Positions 11,955-24,239 of a DNA stretch of 64,000 nt are shown piece by piece. The first letter of the stretch is position 1. Every line of letters starts with the position of its first letter. This DNA is from Dysidea avara (taxonomy: Eukaryota; Porifera; Demospongiae; Dictyoceratida; Dysideidae). The position numbers and the translations under genes are program-made. Location: NCBI RefSeq assembly GCF_963678975.1, contig NC_089272.1, positions 8,662,408-8,726,407 on the forward strand. The letters run 5' to 3'. The notes beneath the pieces were generated by a model, which had not been told where the DNA came from, ran no database searches, and saw only the letters and a program-made list of their open reading frames with translations.

Positions 11955-12780
11955 TAGCCGAATGCTCTATTAGGGTGACTGTTCTATTAGAGTATCTCGA
12001 TCTCGCATTTGCTACACAGAGTTGGCTTTAGAATCATAACTCAGTGGTTTGTACTCCGATTCTTCTGTACTACTGCAAGGACTTTCTATGAAGACTATTC
12101 CAGCTATACATCGATTTTCAGCTCATTGCTCTAAGCGGTTTGCCTAATAGGCGTGAAAATTAATACATTTTTATTCGTAAAAATCGATCACGTAATTGTG
12201 ACACAGGTTGGGTTTTGTGTCATATCTCCACGGTCTTTATCTCGATTCCTTTCAAACCACCAAAAGGCACTCCTACGATGGCTACTCCAACAATGTTCAA
12301 CTCATTCCATGAAGCGGTTTACCCTGTAGGCGTGACAACAAATTGATCTTGTTTTACGCGAATAATCGGTCATAACTCCTGAACCATTCATCGGATTTGT
12401 ACCAAATTTGATGCTAGGATTTGCCTTTGGACTCCCTTTCTGTGTGTCACATTTCATGGCGATCGGAGTACGCGTTTGCTTGTTATAGCAATTTTTGCAA
12501 GTGTGCGAAAAGACGAAGAAGAAAAAAACGAAGAAAAAAAAACAAAACTTTGGCAACTTGTATCACGGAAATGGCTGGAGTTATTTCCTTCAAATTTGGA
12601 ATGTAGACTCCCCTGGCTGGCGGGCAACTGTGTAGCAAATTTGGTTCCAATCGGATAAGTGATCACTGAGATACAAAGGTGTGAAAATGACGTTTTCGTT
12701 CTTCCTGTCAATATACTCACGGGTGTGGCGCACCGGCTTCTTGGGCCGCACGACACACTACCGTGTGTCTTGATATATAT
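11955..12780 (+). repeat. Repeat module M, copy 3 (full length)
   Basis: Same order as copy 1 but complete: the dispersed motif at 11966-12006, then CTGTACTACTGCAAGGAC, a purine-rich run (12515-12545), and an outer end with GTGCGGCCCAAGAAGCCG in reverse complement and CACACTACCGTGTG. It closes the composite repeat region on the right with a short TA run. Confidence 0.78.
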
Positions 12781-13273
12781 ATTTGGTTAGTTAGTTTAAA
12801 CAATGGTTGTACTGGAACTATAACAAAGTGTAGGAGTTTGTACTACATTGTACACCCTAATAACCATCAATTGCGTTCATTAATTTTTGACGTGAAATTT
12901 GTAACAAAGTTTTGAAGCTTTGGTAACATTTTCAAAAGAAGCTTTGGAGGATGTATTTGTACATTCATTCCAACCCTAATGCACACCAACGGCAATCTTT
13001 GGCTGGCTGTGGGCAAGAATTTTACTGAAATTGTTTTTGTAAAAACATATGTGTGTACATGTGTACCACCAAATTACCTATTATACATTTGCCCATATGC
13101 ACCCATATGAGCAAAACCATTAAAATATCAAAAGCAGTCAGCATGTGAGAAACAAAGTCTTCTTAAAATATCTAAACAGGTAAACTTTGGTTCAAAAGTG
13201 GTTTCATTTTCCAGTTTAAAATATGGGTGTACTGACTCTTAGATGGTGTTTGATGGTGTTGCATATATCGATG

Positions 13274-13316
<43 letters not shown>

Positions 13317-13826
13317 TATGATCAGTACATATATAGTGGAGTTTCATCATGCATATATAGCAGTATTTACGTACTTTTTCAGTAGCAGAGGTTATCATGT
13401 ATATCAAAGTATTTGGCCAAATTCACCGTGAGACAATGAACTAGCGGATGTGCAAATGGGAAGCTGGTTGGAAATGCTATTCCAAGGAGTACTTACAACT
13501 GTGGGACACAATTCGAAGATCTCGTCAGCTCGATTTTTATTGCATGATGGTACGAGCTGACCTCCATCTCAGGTAGAATATCTTAAGCTATTTGATCTGT
13601 CATCATTGTCCAGTCATTAATCTTGGCTTGTGTAGGCAGACTTTCCTAACTCTATTAGCCAAAACCACAATATTAAGTTTATTCATTAGGCTACTTGGAA
13701 AGGCTGTATAACTGCTGTAATAACAATCACTCATTTCTTTAAGAAGCCTTAAAGAAAGGTGTCTAACATTTCATTCTATATATTTTTCTTGTAATCTGAC
13801 ACGTAAATCTCTATTCATTATATTGA
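12781..13826. other. Intergenic, with a TA microsatellite
   Basis: No gene recognised. It holds a TA microsatellite at about 13278-13311 flanked by degenerate ATATG sequence. Short frames across it are microsatellite translations. Confidence 0.5.
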
Positions 13827-14370
13827 GATGGCAAGTAGGAAGTGTAGTTTCTCTGTACCAGAATCATCTGCAAGTTCAAGCCAGAAAGTGAGAAAATTCT
13901 CAAGGGCTTTTTGGACAAGTGAAAGAGGGAAAATGAAGTACCTCACCAGACAATGACATGGCTATGCTGTGAAATTGAAGAGTTATGTTGCATCACTTCA
14001 CTGTTCTGTATGTAAAAGGTTTGAACAACACATACACTTGTGAAGGAACTTCTCCAGAGATTGGATTACTGGCTAAACAAAAAGTTAAGTAATGTGATTG
14101 ATCATGCCACAAGTGATACACACAAGACTACTATGTCACTCAAAACTAAAGGATGAACAGGTAAGATAAAAGTGATCTGTAGTATAAAGCTCTGCCATTG
14201 GTCAGTTCCTTTTAAATCTTGATGACGGTACTAGGCAGAGAATGAGGAAAGGTTTGACATTTGCTATATAATGGGCTAAGGAAAGCATCTCATTTGCCAA
14301 ATACCCTGCAATTATAGAACTTGAGAGCAGGCACGGTGTGCTGGGTCCAGCTGTATGACTATGAAAATGA
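13827..14370 (+). pseudogene. hAT transposase N-terminal relic (BED-like finger)
   Basis: In several frames this matches the start of the hAT-type transposase at 57745-58149. The clearest part is SNVIDHATSDTHKTTMSL against SNMLDHTTSEQHKKAMAE. Further on, ESRHGV matches ELRHGV in the other copy. The frame is interrupted by stops and shifts, so it is dead. The motif pattern (paired cysteines, then DHxTSxxH) fits the BED/TTF-type zinc finger that binds transposon ends in hAT proteins. No terminal repeats could be assigned. Confidence 0.6.
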
Positions 14371-15308
14371 CTAACTTATTATTAATAATATGCCTAAAAA
14401 CTTAAAAAACATCAATCTTACAGTACTCATTTTTCAAAAATTTCCTGGGGGAGCATGCCCCCAGACCTTCCTATGCACGTCCCCTATCATGTCTGACCAT
14501 CATGATAATATGTCAGATCAATTTTTGGTATGGACTGACAAAGTGTCAGACCACTTTAAAATAATTATAATTGTCTTCTCTGGTATCTATGTAGCTACTC
14601 ACTGTGCTCATGTGATCATCTAAAATAATTGGAAAAAATAGTTTGGAAAATTGAACGCTATTCGCCAAACTTTTTTACCACCAAATTTTTTTACCATACG
14701 GTAGTATAACGTGTAAATTTATACATTGTTGGAGAGTAGCTCGCTACCTTTTTAGAATTAGCTAACTTAACTAACATCAACTAAAACTGAAATAGAGATC
14801 CAAGCAACGAAACATGAATGAGATACTGTATATGAATGATTACAATACAACATAATTATATGGCAAAATCCCTACAAGGGGCACACTATTACAATTTGTT
14901 CACTCAGAGAGGACTCCCACATAACTATGTACTGTATTTAACCCTATTATAGTCAGATTCAAATAAATGCCAGGTCCTAAATGAAGACTATTGTAAGGGC
15001 AGATATGACACTAATAATAAGGCGCTTACTTTATACAGCTAATGAAACTGATGACTTGTTACAAGGATGTCAACAAGAAGCAACAAGATTTTTTTAGCTG
15101 GTTCACCAGCAGATTATAAGAGAGTCTCAATGGATAAAGTTATCTATTCTATATCTCTTGTTTCACTTTTTATCACTTGGATCACTTGAATAGTTCAATT
15201 AAAAGGAAAAATTAAGAAATTTAGTTGGATAAAGGATCAAAGAAAAAAAGGAGTGACACTAGGGAAAACTGTAGTTAAAAAGTTGTGAAACAAGGAAGAT
15301 TGCCTATA
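14371..15308. other. Intergenic
   Basis: No gene seen. A palindromic GGGGGAGCATGCCCCC motif lies at about 14446-14463. Similar motifs recur at 53810 and 54898. Confidence 0.45.
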
Positions 15309-15584
15309 CCTGCAGATATACTAGTGGACATTAAATAAGCATCACCCCGAGAAATAGGGTCTGGCACAGCCACATCGCACTATTGCAAATTGACACCTTA
15401 CCTGCAGATATACTAGTGGACATTAAATAAGCATCACCCCGAGAAATAGGGTCTGGCACAGCCACATCACACTATTGCAAATTGACACCTTACCTGCAGA
15501 TATACTAGTGGACATTAAATAAGCATCACCCCGAGAAATAGGGTCTGGCACAGCCACATCACACTATTGCAAATTGACACCTTG
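15309..15584 (+). repeat. 92-bp tandem repeat, three copies
   Basis: Units begin CCTGCAGATATACTAGTGG at 15309, 15401 and 15493 and are almost identical (one C/T difference noticed), so the triplication is recent. A diverged single relative with ATGCAGATATACTACATG is at about 46810-46890, which shows the unit derives from a dispersed repeat. The third copy joins repeat family R. Confidence 0.9.
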
Positions 15585-15960
15585 CGTTGTTAGTGAAAAG
15601 AACCGGAATGCAAAGGAGGACAAAGGCAATGCATGTACGTAGCTAATGTAAGTTGGCAAAAAGGTACATCTCAGGATGAAGTTATGTAGAACAGTGAAGA
15701 AATCAAGCCAGTAGGCTTATCTATTGTCGAGCTATGCTTGGCTGGAGGCAACAGTTATGTAGTTAGTTTCTTAGTCAGTCAGCATAAATTCCGTTAAATA
15801 GATAATTTTTAAAATTCTGTTAGAAGGGTCCAGGGTTAGTCTGAAGACAATTTTGGGCTTGCCTAACCAATGCTGCCAAGCTGTCATGAAGGGTGGTGAT
15901 ATTTTTGGCTGGAAAAGCCCAATTCTTCACGATCCCTAATATACCTGTACAGTACTATGT
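15560..15960 (+). repeat. Dispersed repeat family R, copy 1
   Basis: Shares an ordered series of landmarks with 59110-59480: CAAATTGACACC, GGAGGAC, AAATCAAGCC, a CAGTCAGTCAG-like track, and CTAACCAAT followed by GCCAAG or GCCTCA. Fragments occur at 33810-33910 and inverted at 62270-62345. No coding potential. Probably an old non-autonomous element of unknown class. Confidence 0.55.
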
Positions 15961-16304
15961 TACTACAGTGCCAGAAATAACAATCGGCAATTGGCTATTT
16001 TCCAAGCAAATTCCCATTTTGACAGACCATTTGGTGAGTTATTTGGTCGAACATCTGACCAGCAGCAGAAGCCACAGTAAAGCTCTACCTACTTAATCAA
16101 GTGTAAAAATTTGCCATTGCCAAATAATGATATGAATAAAATTCAATCAGGCTATAGCCAGTGTCATGCCAAAATTAGCTACTCAGCATTGTGAAGGGAT
16201 CACATGATCAAGTGTGAGGTTCTAATACTTTAGTGTACACTGTGAGGACGAAATTGTGACTGTGTGTTGCTCCGTGAAAAACAAAGGCATAGGGTGGAAA
16301 GAGT
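15961..16304. other. Intergenic
   Basis: Nothing recognised. It lies downstream of the minus-strand gene ending at 16305 and may include its 3' UTR. Confidence 0.4.
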
Positions 16305-16856
16305 TTACAGAAGGTTCTGCCAAGCAAAGGAGTTTATAAGTGACTTGTCACAATACTGGTTTTGGTGGGCTGCAGATAGAATAATGCTAGATGCTACCTC
16401 CTCAGGATATATACAGTGATTCAAATAGTAATCTTGAAGGAAATGGTAGAAAACCAATATCATCAGATTAGGATTCATGGACAAGCCAACTGCTGAACCG
16501 GAAGACGTGACATCTGGCAACATGGATGATAATCTATGATGTAACACTACCATTAAATCTTTTGCTTCACTACTTTTAGTGTATACTGCACTCACACATG
16601 TACTCACCATCATCTGATACAACTGGTTCCTCATAATGAGTAGTTCCTTTCTTAGCTAATCTCTTTGATCTCCTACACTTTATCCTAATCCAATAAGACA
16701 CAAGTACATACTGTAAATGACTAGAATATATACAAACCTTTTGTTCACAACAATCTTATCAGTTTTACTCCTCTTTGGTGTATTAGTGATAGCTTTATCA
16801 TTATCACATGATGGTCTACTCCTTTTGGCTGAACGTGTCTTTATAACTCTTTTAGA
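16305..16856 (-). CDS. Spliced gene for a very basic, probably nuclear protein (3' exons)
   Basis: Three minus-strand segments join in frame. Exon A is 16738-16856, after a TTATTTCAG acceptor and ending AAAAG|GTTTGT. Exon B is 16608-16684, between GGATTAG and ATG|GTGAGT. Exon C ends at the stop at 16305. A ends with two spare bases and B begins with one; B ends with one and C takes two. Exons A and B are rich in Lys/Arg (for example KTRSAKRSRPS and CRRSKRLAKK), as expected for nuclear localisation or DNA/RNA contact. Exon C is mixed and has no known domain. The B-C intron would be only 22 bases with the acceptor at 16586, or 43 with a later one. If not spliced, the protein ends a few codons after exon B. 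The 5' exons lie to the right and were not found. Family not recognised. Confidence 0.5.
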
Positions 16857-17376
16857 CTGAAATAATAGTCACATGTGATATAGTCTCCAAACAACTATTG
16901 TACCATATCTTTCAGGTTGATTGCAAAAACGTGGAACAGAAATGTGATCAAACACATGACCCGTGATATGAATATCTTGAGCTAGCAAGGATTGTAATTA
17001 AACGTTTGCAAGCAAAACCTGATGTACTGTAAGATAACTTTTATATATAGGCTAAATACACAAATTTTCATCAGAAAATCATTTTAAACACTCATATGAA
17101 ATGTGCACGTAGTGATGTTATGGTGTTACATTTTGCAAGCAGCCTGAAAATATGGTAAACAATGATAGATACATGCGGTGCAAAGCAGTTTTGATTGAAC
17201 TCCCTTTTCAAATTGTGGCTTAGTATTGGCAATAGATTTTGTAAAAAACAATTACCCAACAACACTATTAAAAGCAATATATGCTCAGACTATTATTATT
17301 TGTTGTATTGTGCAGACCTCAAAAAGAGTGTGGTGCACAAAAGAAACAATAGTACAATTACAATCATAAATTATTA
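16857..17376. other. Intergenic or upstream intron
   Basis: AT-rich. No further exon of the minus-strand gene could be supported. Confidence 0.35.
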
Positions 17377-17860
17377 CTAAATAACTAATTGAATAGTGTC
17401 TAGACCAGCTAGGTTGTGCATGAATTGTTCAATCTCTGTCGAGTTGATCACATGTTGGGGTAAGAAATTCCAAATTTTAATAGCGGGGATGGAAAAAAGA
17501 GAAAATTTGTAAGAGTCAATCCTTGTCACTGGTGGCGTAAATCTTCTATTGTGTCCTCTGGTATGGTAGATGTCAGGGTTAAGAACAAGGAGATTGTCAG
17601 TATTTATATCAACCTGGCAGTTTATGATCTTATATAACATTATAGCCTTCTGTTTATTTCTACATCTGGTTAATGTGGGCCAGCTCAGGTTGGATAACAT
17701 TTCAGTCACACTTGCGTACCAGGAATAATTATTAGTTACAAATCTCGCTGCACGCCTTTGAACATTTTCGATGGTATCAATGTCTCCCAGTGCTTGCATA
17801 TTCTAATATAGGTTTAACAAGAGCCTTGTAACAATTACTTTTTGGTTTGGGGGGGACAGT
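17377..17860 (-). pseudogene. 3' end of a CR1-like non-LTR retrotransposon ORF2
   Basis: The minus-strand product has the conserved tail of CR1/Jockey-type reverse transcriptases: IENVQRRAARFV, then SVTEMLSNLSWPTL, AIMLYKIING-like AIMLYKIINC, HTRGHNRRF, SFFP-like SIPAIKIWNFLP. Upstream, in another frame, LVKPILEYAS fits the segment that normally precedes it, so a frameshift with a small loss lies at about 17790-17800. Only the last ~160 residues are present, a 5'-truncated copy as is usual for LINEs. A second, more decayed copy is at 48175-48710 on the other strand. Confidence 0.85.
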
Positions 17861-18090
17861 TGCTTACATTACGTTGTAAAAAGCATTTTACATTGTTGAC
17901 TTTCTTAGTTATTAGTTTGATATGGATAAATTCAGATGTACAACCATATGTACATAATATTATACAATCTCTTCAGTTTTCTAAAGATTCAATATGCCAT
18001 CCAATCAAAAACTTATTAGTCACAATTCAGCTAAACATAGCTCACCAATAGAAATGTAATTTCTGAAATGTTTAAAAGATCATAACACCA

Positions 18091-18413
18091 GTGGTGTAAC
18101 TAGACTTGTACCGACACCAGGGCCCAGTGCAATAAATTGAAGTCGTATTCACAAGCAAAGCTATTAAAGTAGTCGAATTATCAAAACGATAATTATTTCT
18201 AGAGGCGCTTATATCGATAACCTGGAAGTTTGAAGTGATTTCACAATAACGAAAGGTAATATAGCTGTTTTGCAGCCAAAAATGTGTGCCGTTGTCAAGG
18301 TCTTTATTCAGTGAAATAGTCTTTTCCTACTACTCTATTGCTAATTCCGTGGGCGTGACTTGATTGCTGACACCCGGGCCTGGGCCCGGGTAGGCCCGGG
18401 TTTAGTTACGCCA
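18091..18413. mobile_element. MITE with GTGGTGTAACTAGA / TTTAGTTACGCCAC ends
   Basis: About 320 bases with imperfect terminal inverted repeats (GTGGTGTAACTAGA against the complement of TTTAGTTACGCCAC) and AACACC on both sides as a likely partial target duplication. The right end is a CCCGGGCC-rich palindromic stretch at 18373-18402. Probably hAT-like. No coding region. Confidence 0.6.
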
Positions 18414-20148
18414 CAACACCCAATAAAATACAGTTGAATACAGTTTCAATAAATTATCCTACAGTTTTATCTTATAGCAGACTAGACTATCAGTAAAATA
18501 CTACTCTAAACACAGTTTATAACACATACTGGGACCTCCATCATTCTTCATACCACACAGATAAATTGCAAAAGTGTTGAGACAATCCAGTGTGTTTGGA
18601 TAACTGATGACCAACCATTTTCATATACTATACATCGAGACTCTGTAATGTACTTATTAGCAAAATACCAGTCACTTTAGTACTCACCTAATTGAGGATA
18701 CAGCCCACTGTATTATCAGAGTACAGGCAATGCCAATTAATCACTTCGAAATGATCAGGCCTTCATTTACATAGGAAATGACTCAAGAAGGGAAAAATAA
18801 GGTTTTATGAGAGTAAGGGGAGGGGGGAAAGGAAGGTCCAAACATGGCCTGTTTCTCTTGTGTGAGTTCTACTGCACAAGAGTATTCCCTTAACAAAAAG
18901 TCCCTGACTAGCACAATAAATATCAGCACTCAATTTACAGTTCAAGTTAATTATTCTACCAGGTACCTGTGGATCATGTGATGCCATCGTCAGGGGAACA
19001 CTCTCAACATTATGATCTACACATCACATAACACACAATAACAAAACAACTCTATCACACTATATAAATATCAGTACTGTGTAAAACTGATAAAACTATT
19101 GCCATATTACTGGCTAATTAATTATTCATATAAACTCACACCCCCTCTGGCCTTGTGCAATTTCATTAACTTGGTATAGTCTCACTCCCTAGTGCCAAGA
19201 CTACCTTTTCTTTTGTGTGGGCATGGGAAGTAAAACAGCTTGGTGGATCTCTGTAAGTTTTACAAAAAGATGTAGATCAGACTACACAAAAATGGCTATG
19301 GAGATCCACCAGGCCATTTTTCTTCCTGCCCCTGGCCTGTACTACACTAAAAGGAGAAAAAGCTGTCTGGGTAGCCAAACCACTTTTTTCTGGTTGGGTA
19401 TATATAACATTGACACTTACTTTGAAGACTGTAGTTCGCATTGAAAACCGCCGTTTATCAGCACTTTCTCTCGCTGAAATCAATTAAAGCACACCATGCG
19501 TCATGTGGTATGCGGTTTGGGCGGCGTGCGCTCAAAGCATGTCGGAGAGACTGAATACTCGAAATACTCTAATAGAGCAGTTAGTAGCTTGGCACTATGC
19601 TACCTGATCAATTTTATCAAGAGTTCATAATTAATTAGGCACCGACCTATTATACTGTTTATCGTACAGGAGTCGCGGCTGCAGCACTCCAGAAAAGTGA
19701 ACTTGAGGAAGTAAAATCAAGAGTTAATAATAGTGGTGGGAAGAGTATCCAACACTGAAATCATTCCATAGAAACCCTTTGACTTCCTATGAATACAACT
19801 ACACCACGCGCTCATTTTTGACAGACCACTTCATTCAAAATAATTTCACTATGTTAAAATCTCAATGTAAGAGAATCTTTGATTTAGCAGCGGCAATTTC
19901 AATATCCTCTTCTAGGAGAATATTTATGGCGAAGAGCTGCCAAGAATGGTGTGTGGACTTTTGAACATTATGTTGGCAAGACATTTTTCATAATTAATTG
20001 TGTGTGATTTGTTTTTTGTTAATTGTACTCCTTGCCATGCCCACCTGTGGGGCTTTTTATGCCCTATTTTTGTGGTAGCATGTGTCCGAGGACATTTGAT
20101 TGTAATTGTTTGTGTCATCAATAATACTGATGGTTCTTCTCTCTACAG
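18414..20148. other. Intergenic, with a hairpin and one dispersed motif
   Basis: No gene recognised. The ends GGTGGATCTC (19233) and GAGATCCACC (19304) form a loose inverted repeat. One copy of the dispersed motif (AAATACTCTAATAGAGCAGT) is at about 19561-19580. Confidence 0.4.
19556..19581 (+). repeat. Dispersed 28-bp motif, isolated copy
   Basis: Carries ACTCTAATAGAGCAGTTAG preceded by CTCGAAAT. It is not inside a recognised element. Confidence 0.7.
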
Positions 20149-20936
20149 GCAGAGCTCTCAACTCTCACGCATTGCGCGTGAGACACACGCATTTGACTCC
20201 AATCTCACTCTTGGTTTTGCAACTCACGCATGGTTTTGCAAAAATCTCATGCATTTTTCAGAAACAGACTGTCTAGCTTTATAATGTAGTCTCTATTAAC
20301 TTACAATCCAAGCCCGTTACAATCTTTGTACCCCGCGACAACGATCCGTATACTTTCATACTCAGTTGAGATTTCGTAGTGAACGGCACCGGCTCTCTTG
20401 TATCACATGCAAATACACGTACAGCTGCACTGTGATGCTGCAGCAAATTTAATTTTTATCTCTAAGGCTTCCTATAGTGAATAGCACCCAATATTATTCA
20501 CAGTGGTTGTTTACTTGTAATATCTGGTTAGCTCAGTACAAGTTACTCCCCTTTCACAGTGGCCTTTGTGCCAGCATTGCTGGTTATGGTGTTTTCTTTG
20601 TGTATTGAATACAACAAAGCTCACAGTAGCAAACAATAACTCTATAGACTATGTTACATACTGTAGCTAAATAGTATAGTTGTATACCATGCAAGTGAGT
20701 TGTTTTTACTGCTTTATCACTTACATTAATAATAATATTTTAAGATGCTCTCAAATCTGTATAGTCTAGCTATTTTTCAAAATTTTCCCAGGGTACATGG
20801 CCACCAGACCCCTTAGCTAAGTATGTTTTGCACACTGTCGGATGTTCACCAGCATGTCTCACTCCTACATACTTATTTCTCACTCATTTTAAACTCAGTC
20901 ATCACTCTAAGGTAACTGACAGGTTGAGAGCTCTGC
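20149..20936. mobile_element. Probable DNA MITE with GCAGAGCTCTCAAC ends
   Basis: Fourteen-base terminal inverted repeats: GCAGAGCTCTCAAC at 20149 and its complement GTTGAGAGCTCTGC ending at 20936. TACAG lies just outside both ends. The left subterminal part repeats CTCACGCA several times. No transposase is present. Confidence 0.5.
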
Positions 20937-21105
20937 ATACAGGGTTGGACACTCTCCCTATACCACTATTATTAGCTAACTCTTTGATAATACTAATGAC
21001 ATTTTGGTTAGTTAAACGAAAAGGTCTATTAGCACCTGTTTGTTTCGTCTTAATTAAAAGTCGGTCAATGTGATAATCACCTGAAACAACGAAACTATAC
21101 TTATA

Positions 21106-21225
21106 GAGAGTATGCAAGGGGCGTGGCCTTACGCATGCGTATAATTCTCCGTAATTAGGAGTGGAAAATCGCTAGGTTACGGCAGGTGCGCTGTAGTGTT
21201 TTGTTGTAGTGTTGTAGGATTTCTG
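21106..21225 (+). repeat. Left terminal inverted repeat of the ISL2EU element
   Basis: Pairs with 31843-31963. It contains the palindrome ACGCATGCGT at 21131-21140 and an inner GTTTTGTTGTAGTGTTGTAG stretch. Likely binding region for the THAP transposase, by family knowledge. Confidence 0.93.
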
Positions 21226-21669
21226 TGCATTTGTTTTTGTGTACAAACAACTAATTGATACTAATGAGTGCTGATTTGAAATATAAGTATTATTTGGAGC
21301 CATAGGCGGATCTAGGAGGCACTGTCAGGGGGGGCCAAGGGGGGGCAAAAAGTTTTAGTGTACAACAGTGTCTATTCCACTAAGAGGAATTCTAGTACAC
21401 AGGTTATACTCAGTTGCATAATTATATTCAGTATAGCTGGATGAATGATAGACATACAATTTTAAGATTGTAATTAGAGAAAAATTTTTAAAATTAGACT
21501 TCCTAGGTTTGAATTTGGGAGCATTTTTGGTAACATTTAGCTAAAACGTGTATGCTTGCAATTTATATAAAGATTAGTTAACCTATCTGAGATAAAACCT
21601 GTTTGATGGTAAAGTGTAATAAATCAAAATATAAAGGTGTAGCTAGTATTGTTATGACATTAGAATTGT

Positions 21670-21716
21670 GACTGTTCTATTAGAGTAGTGACTGCTCTAT
21701 TAGAGTATCTCGATCT
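21670..21716 (-). repeat. Dispersed motif, double copy inside the nested hAT element
   Basis: Two direct copies, GTTCTATTAGAGTA and GCTCTATTAGAGTATCTC, about 20 bases apart and ending in GATCTTGG. Same arrangement as at 39036 and 54512. Confidence 0.75.
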
Positions 21717-21781
21717 TGGCACAATAACTTAAACTTACTTTCTTTAGTGTACAGTATAATTGTAAAGTATATTTATAACTG

Positions 21782-22000
21782 TTGTCTTCTATTTTCACAG
21801 GAGATACTAGCACTGTATACGGAATGGACGCTGTCCGCGAATCATTTCACTTGGCGGACCGAGGCGGACTGTATACGGGTGTAAACCCGTGCGGTGCCCG
21901 CCTAATGGCTTCCTCCACTACGCGGATACAACGCCTATACCCGCAAAGCAACTTATTCTACAACGCGGACAAGACGGAAGTAACGGGTAGATAATTATAG
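21782..22000. other. GC-rich island near the left end of the nested element
   Basis: Locally GC-rich against an AT-rich background, with repeated GCGGAC, ACGCGGAT and TATACGGG words. A similar island sits near the right end (27690-27950). Such subterminal short repeats are transposase-binding regions in known hAT elements. That role is inferred here. Confidence 0.4.
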
Positions 22001-23142
22001 TAGCTACAGGCTCCCACAATGATGTATCTATAGGGCTAAAACCACAGATTCAGAATTATAGCCCATGCGCGTTATAGCTTGAGGCCTGCACTCACTACTG
22101 TCCACTTTACCAGTCAGGTACTGGAAGGTGAACATTGGATGCAAAACCTGTACGAAATGCTTATCACGAGCCTGGACACATAGAGGCCAATGAACGACTG
22201 ATAAGAAAAATCGGGAGTATCGATGCCGGAGTTTAGGTATTAATGGTGAAACTGGCGCCTGGGCACTTGAAAGCAGGCGACCACTGTGTCTCGGTGCTGG
22301 AAACACTTTGCACATGATGCATCAGCTAGCATGAGACCCCTCCTCGCCACAGATTATACCCCAGCACTCGTGTTTAGTGGCAAGTACCGCGGGTGCGGTT
22401 ACCATTAGCTGCAAGAGTGCCAGACCTGCAGTTCTGTGGCATATTATGGCACAATATACCTACATCAACTTTTTAAAGCTAGCCCCACCCCCGGAATCCC
22501 GATACACTTACTGGGGATTTGACCATCTACATCCTGGAGCTTTTGATGGTGGCGGTCAAAAATCATTTTGATAAATTAATTCCCCTCAGAAACCCCCTTT
22601 TGAGGTGGGAATATAGTGGGGTTTTAGCTTCAGTACTGGGAAATTTGACACTAGACCTTCTCAAATCTGCTGTATTCCCCACCCTACCTGGAGTGGGACA
22701 TGAATAGTACATTGAAGTTTGGTAGAACTCACCATAAAAGCTGTCATATTAACAAATACTTGAATTGGAGCTATGACATCATGGGAAGTGTGGCTTCATG
22801 GACCAAGTAACTAAACTAACTTCGTAACAGTATACATCCCCCCTTCTTCAATAAGACACTCAGAACATTGTTTGTCATGCATTAATCAATTATAAATTAT
22901 TATACTTCTTTCATTCGTGTTTCCCGTTTATGGTATGTATTGTCCAACTTGACAGCAGCTCATGGTTATAGGCTAGCTTCAATCATATGGCAAAGTTGTT
23001 AGCCCAGTTGCATACCTTTACCACGTCCAGTATGTGCATAGACAGGTGACATATATAATTATTATGACAATAACTTCACTGTGACAGTTCATTTAGCCTG
23101 CAAACAGAAACAAACAACTCAATATGTAGTAGTTTCAATAGC

Positions 23143-23250
23143 CGTATGTGTCCAACTCAGCAAAATCCTCGTATGTGTCCAACTCAGCAAAATCCTCGTA
23201 TGTGTCCAACTCAGCAAAATCCTCATATGTGTCCAACTCAGCAAAATCCT
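23143..23250 (+). repeat. 27-bp tandem repeat, four copies
   Basis: Units starting CGTATGTGTCCAACTCAGC at 23143, 23170, 23197 and 23224, nearly identical. The apparent reading frames on both strands are products of the 27-base period. Confidence 0.92.
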
Positions 23251-24239
23251 CGGCATATCACAAAGCACCACTGCTGGACCTGTATAAGTGTTGTATATGT
23301 ACAATTCATTAATTATCAAACCTGACAAACACATAATGGACAAATCACATGCTGGAAGGAATGATGTGGCGGACACGGCTTTACAATACAATCATTGTTA
23401 TACAATTGCTTTACTTTCAGCAGGTAGTACATATGAATAATAGTTAGCATATTATACAGTTACTGTGGGCTTTTCCCACCACCCCTGCATACCATCCCAC
23501 AATTCAGCTCCATTTCACAGTTTTAACTATGCCACTAATACAAGCTTGGAGTTCCACATGCCAGACAAGTGGGCAGTTTAAATCTTGCTACACAGTCACA
23601 ACATTAAAGAATACTTATAAGCATTTGATCTGATTAATGCACAGTAAAGAGGAAATTGTTCATTTTCAATATCAGTGGATATATAATTAACATCTTGCAG
23701 AGGAGGCTGGTCATGCTACATCAAACATCTTATGGTCTCCAAAATTGTTCAAACCATTCAACTGTGATGCTAAAAATTATTGAATTTAATTATTTTAAAA
23801 GGACTCTGGGAACCATAGATTATGGTTCCCAGAACCCTACTCAACACTTGTTTGGCTTTCGTAACTAATAAACAAATGCTACGAACATTATGCATACCCA
23901 CTTAAAAGTGTCAAAGGACTCCATATGGACAATGATATTTTCAGTGCCCCGTTTGGTCCTGCAGGCAATGTCGTAGAGCTATGACACATGGCGAACCATG
24001 AGCTCCTCCGGTTTAGGGTAGTAAAGATCAATCACCCTATCTCATACACACTTATGTTAATCCAGTTTGGTAAATCAACTAAGTACTTACACACACACAC
24101 ACACACAGACGCACACCCACAAACCAGGAATATGGCAGGAAACACCAACAAAATAGTTATGAGAAATCTTGATAGCTGAGATTTCTGAAAACTTTCATGT
24201 TTTCAAAGCTGCAAACAGTGAGCTGCGTACCCACTGATT

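Noticed and set aside
22028-22315. 95-codon minus-strand frame in the GC-richer part of the nested element
   Set aside because: No recognised domain or splice context. The composition alone explains the lack of stops.
23119-23391. Frames on both strands with a repeated nine-residue peptide
   Set aside because: Produced by the 27-bp tandem repeat, a multiple of three.
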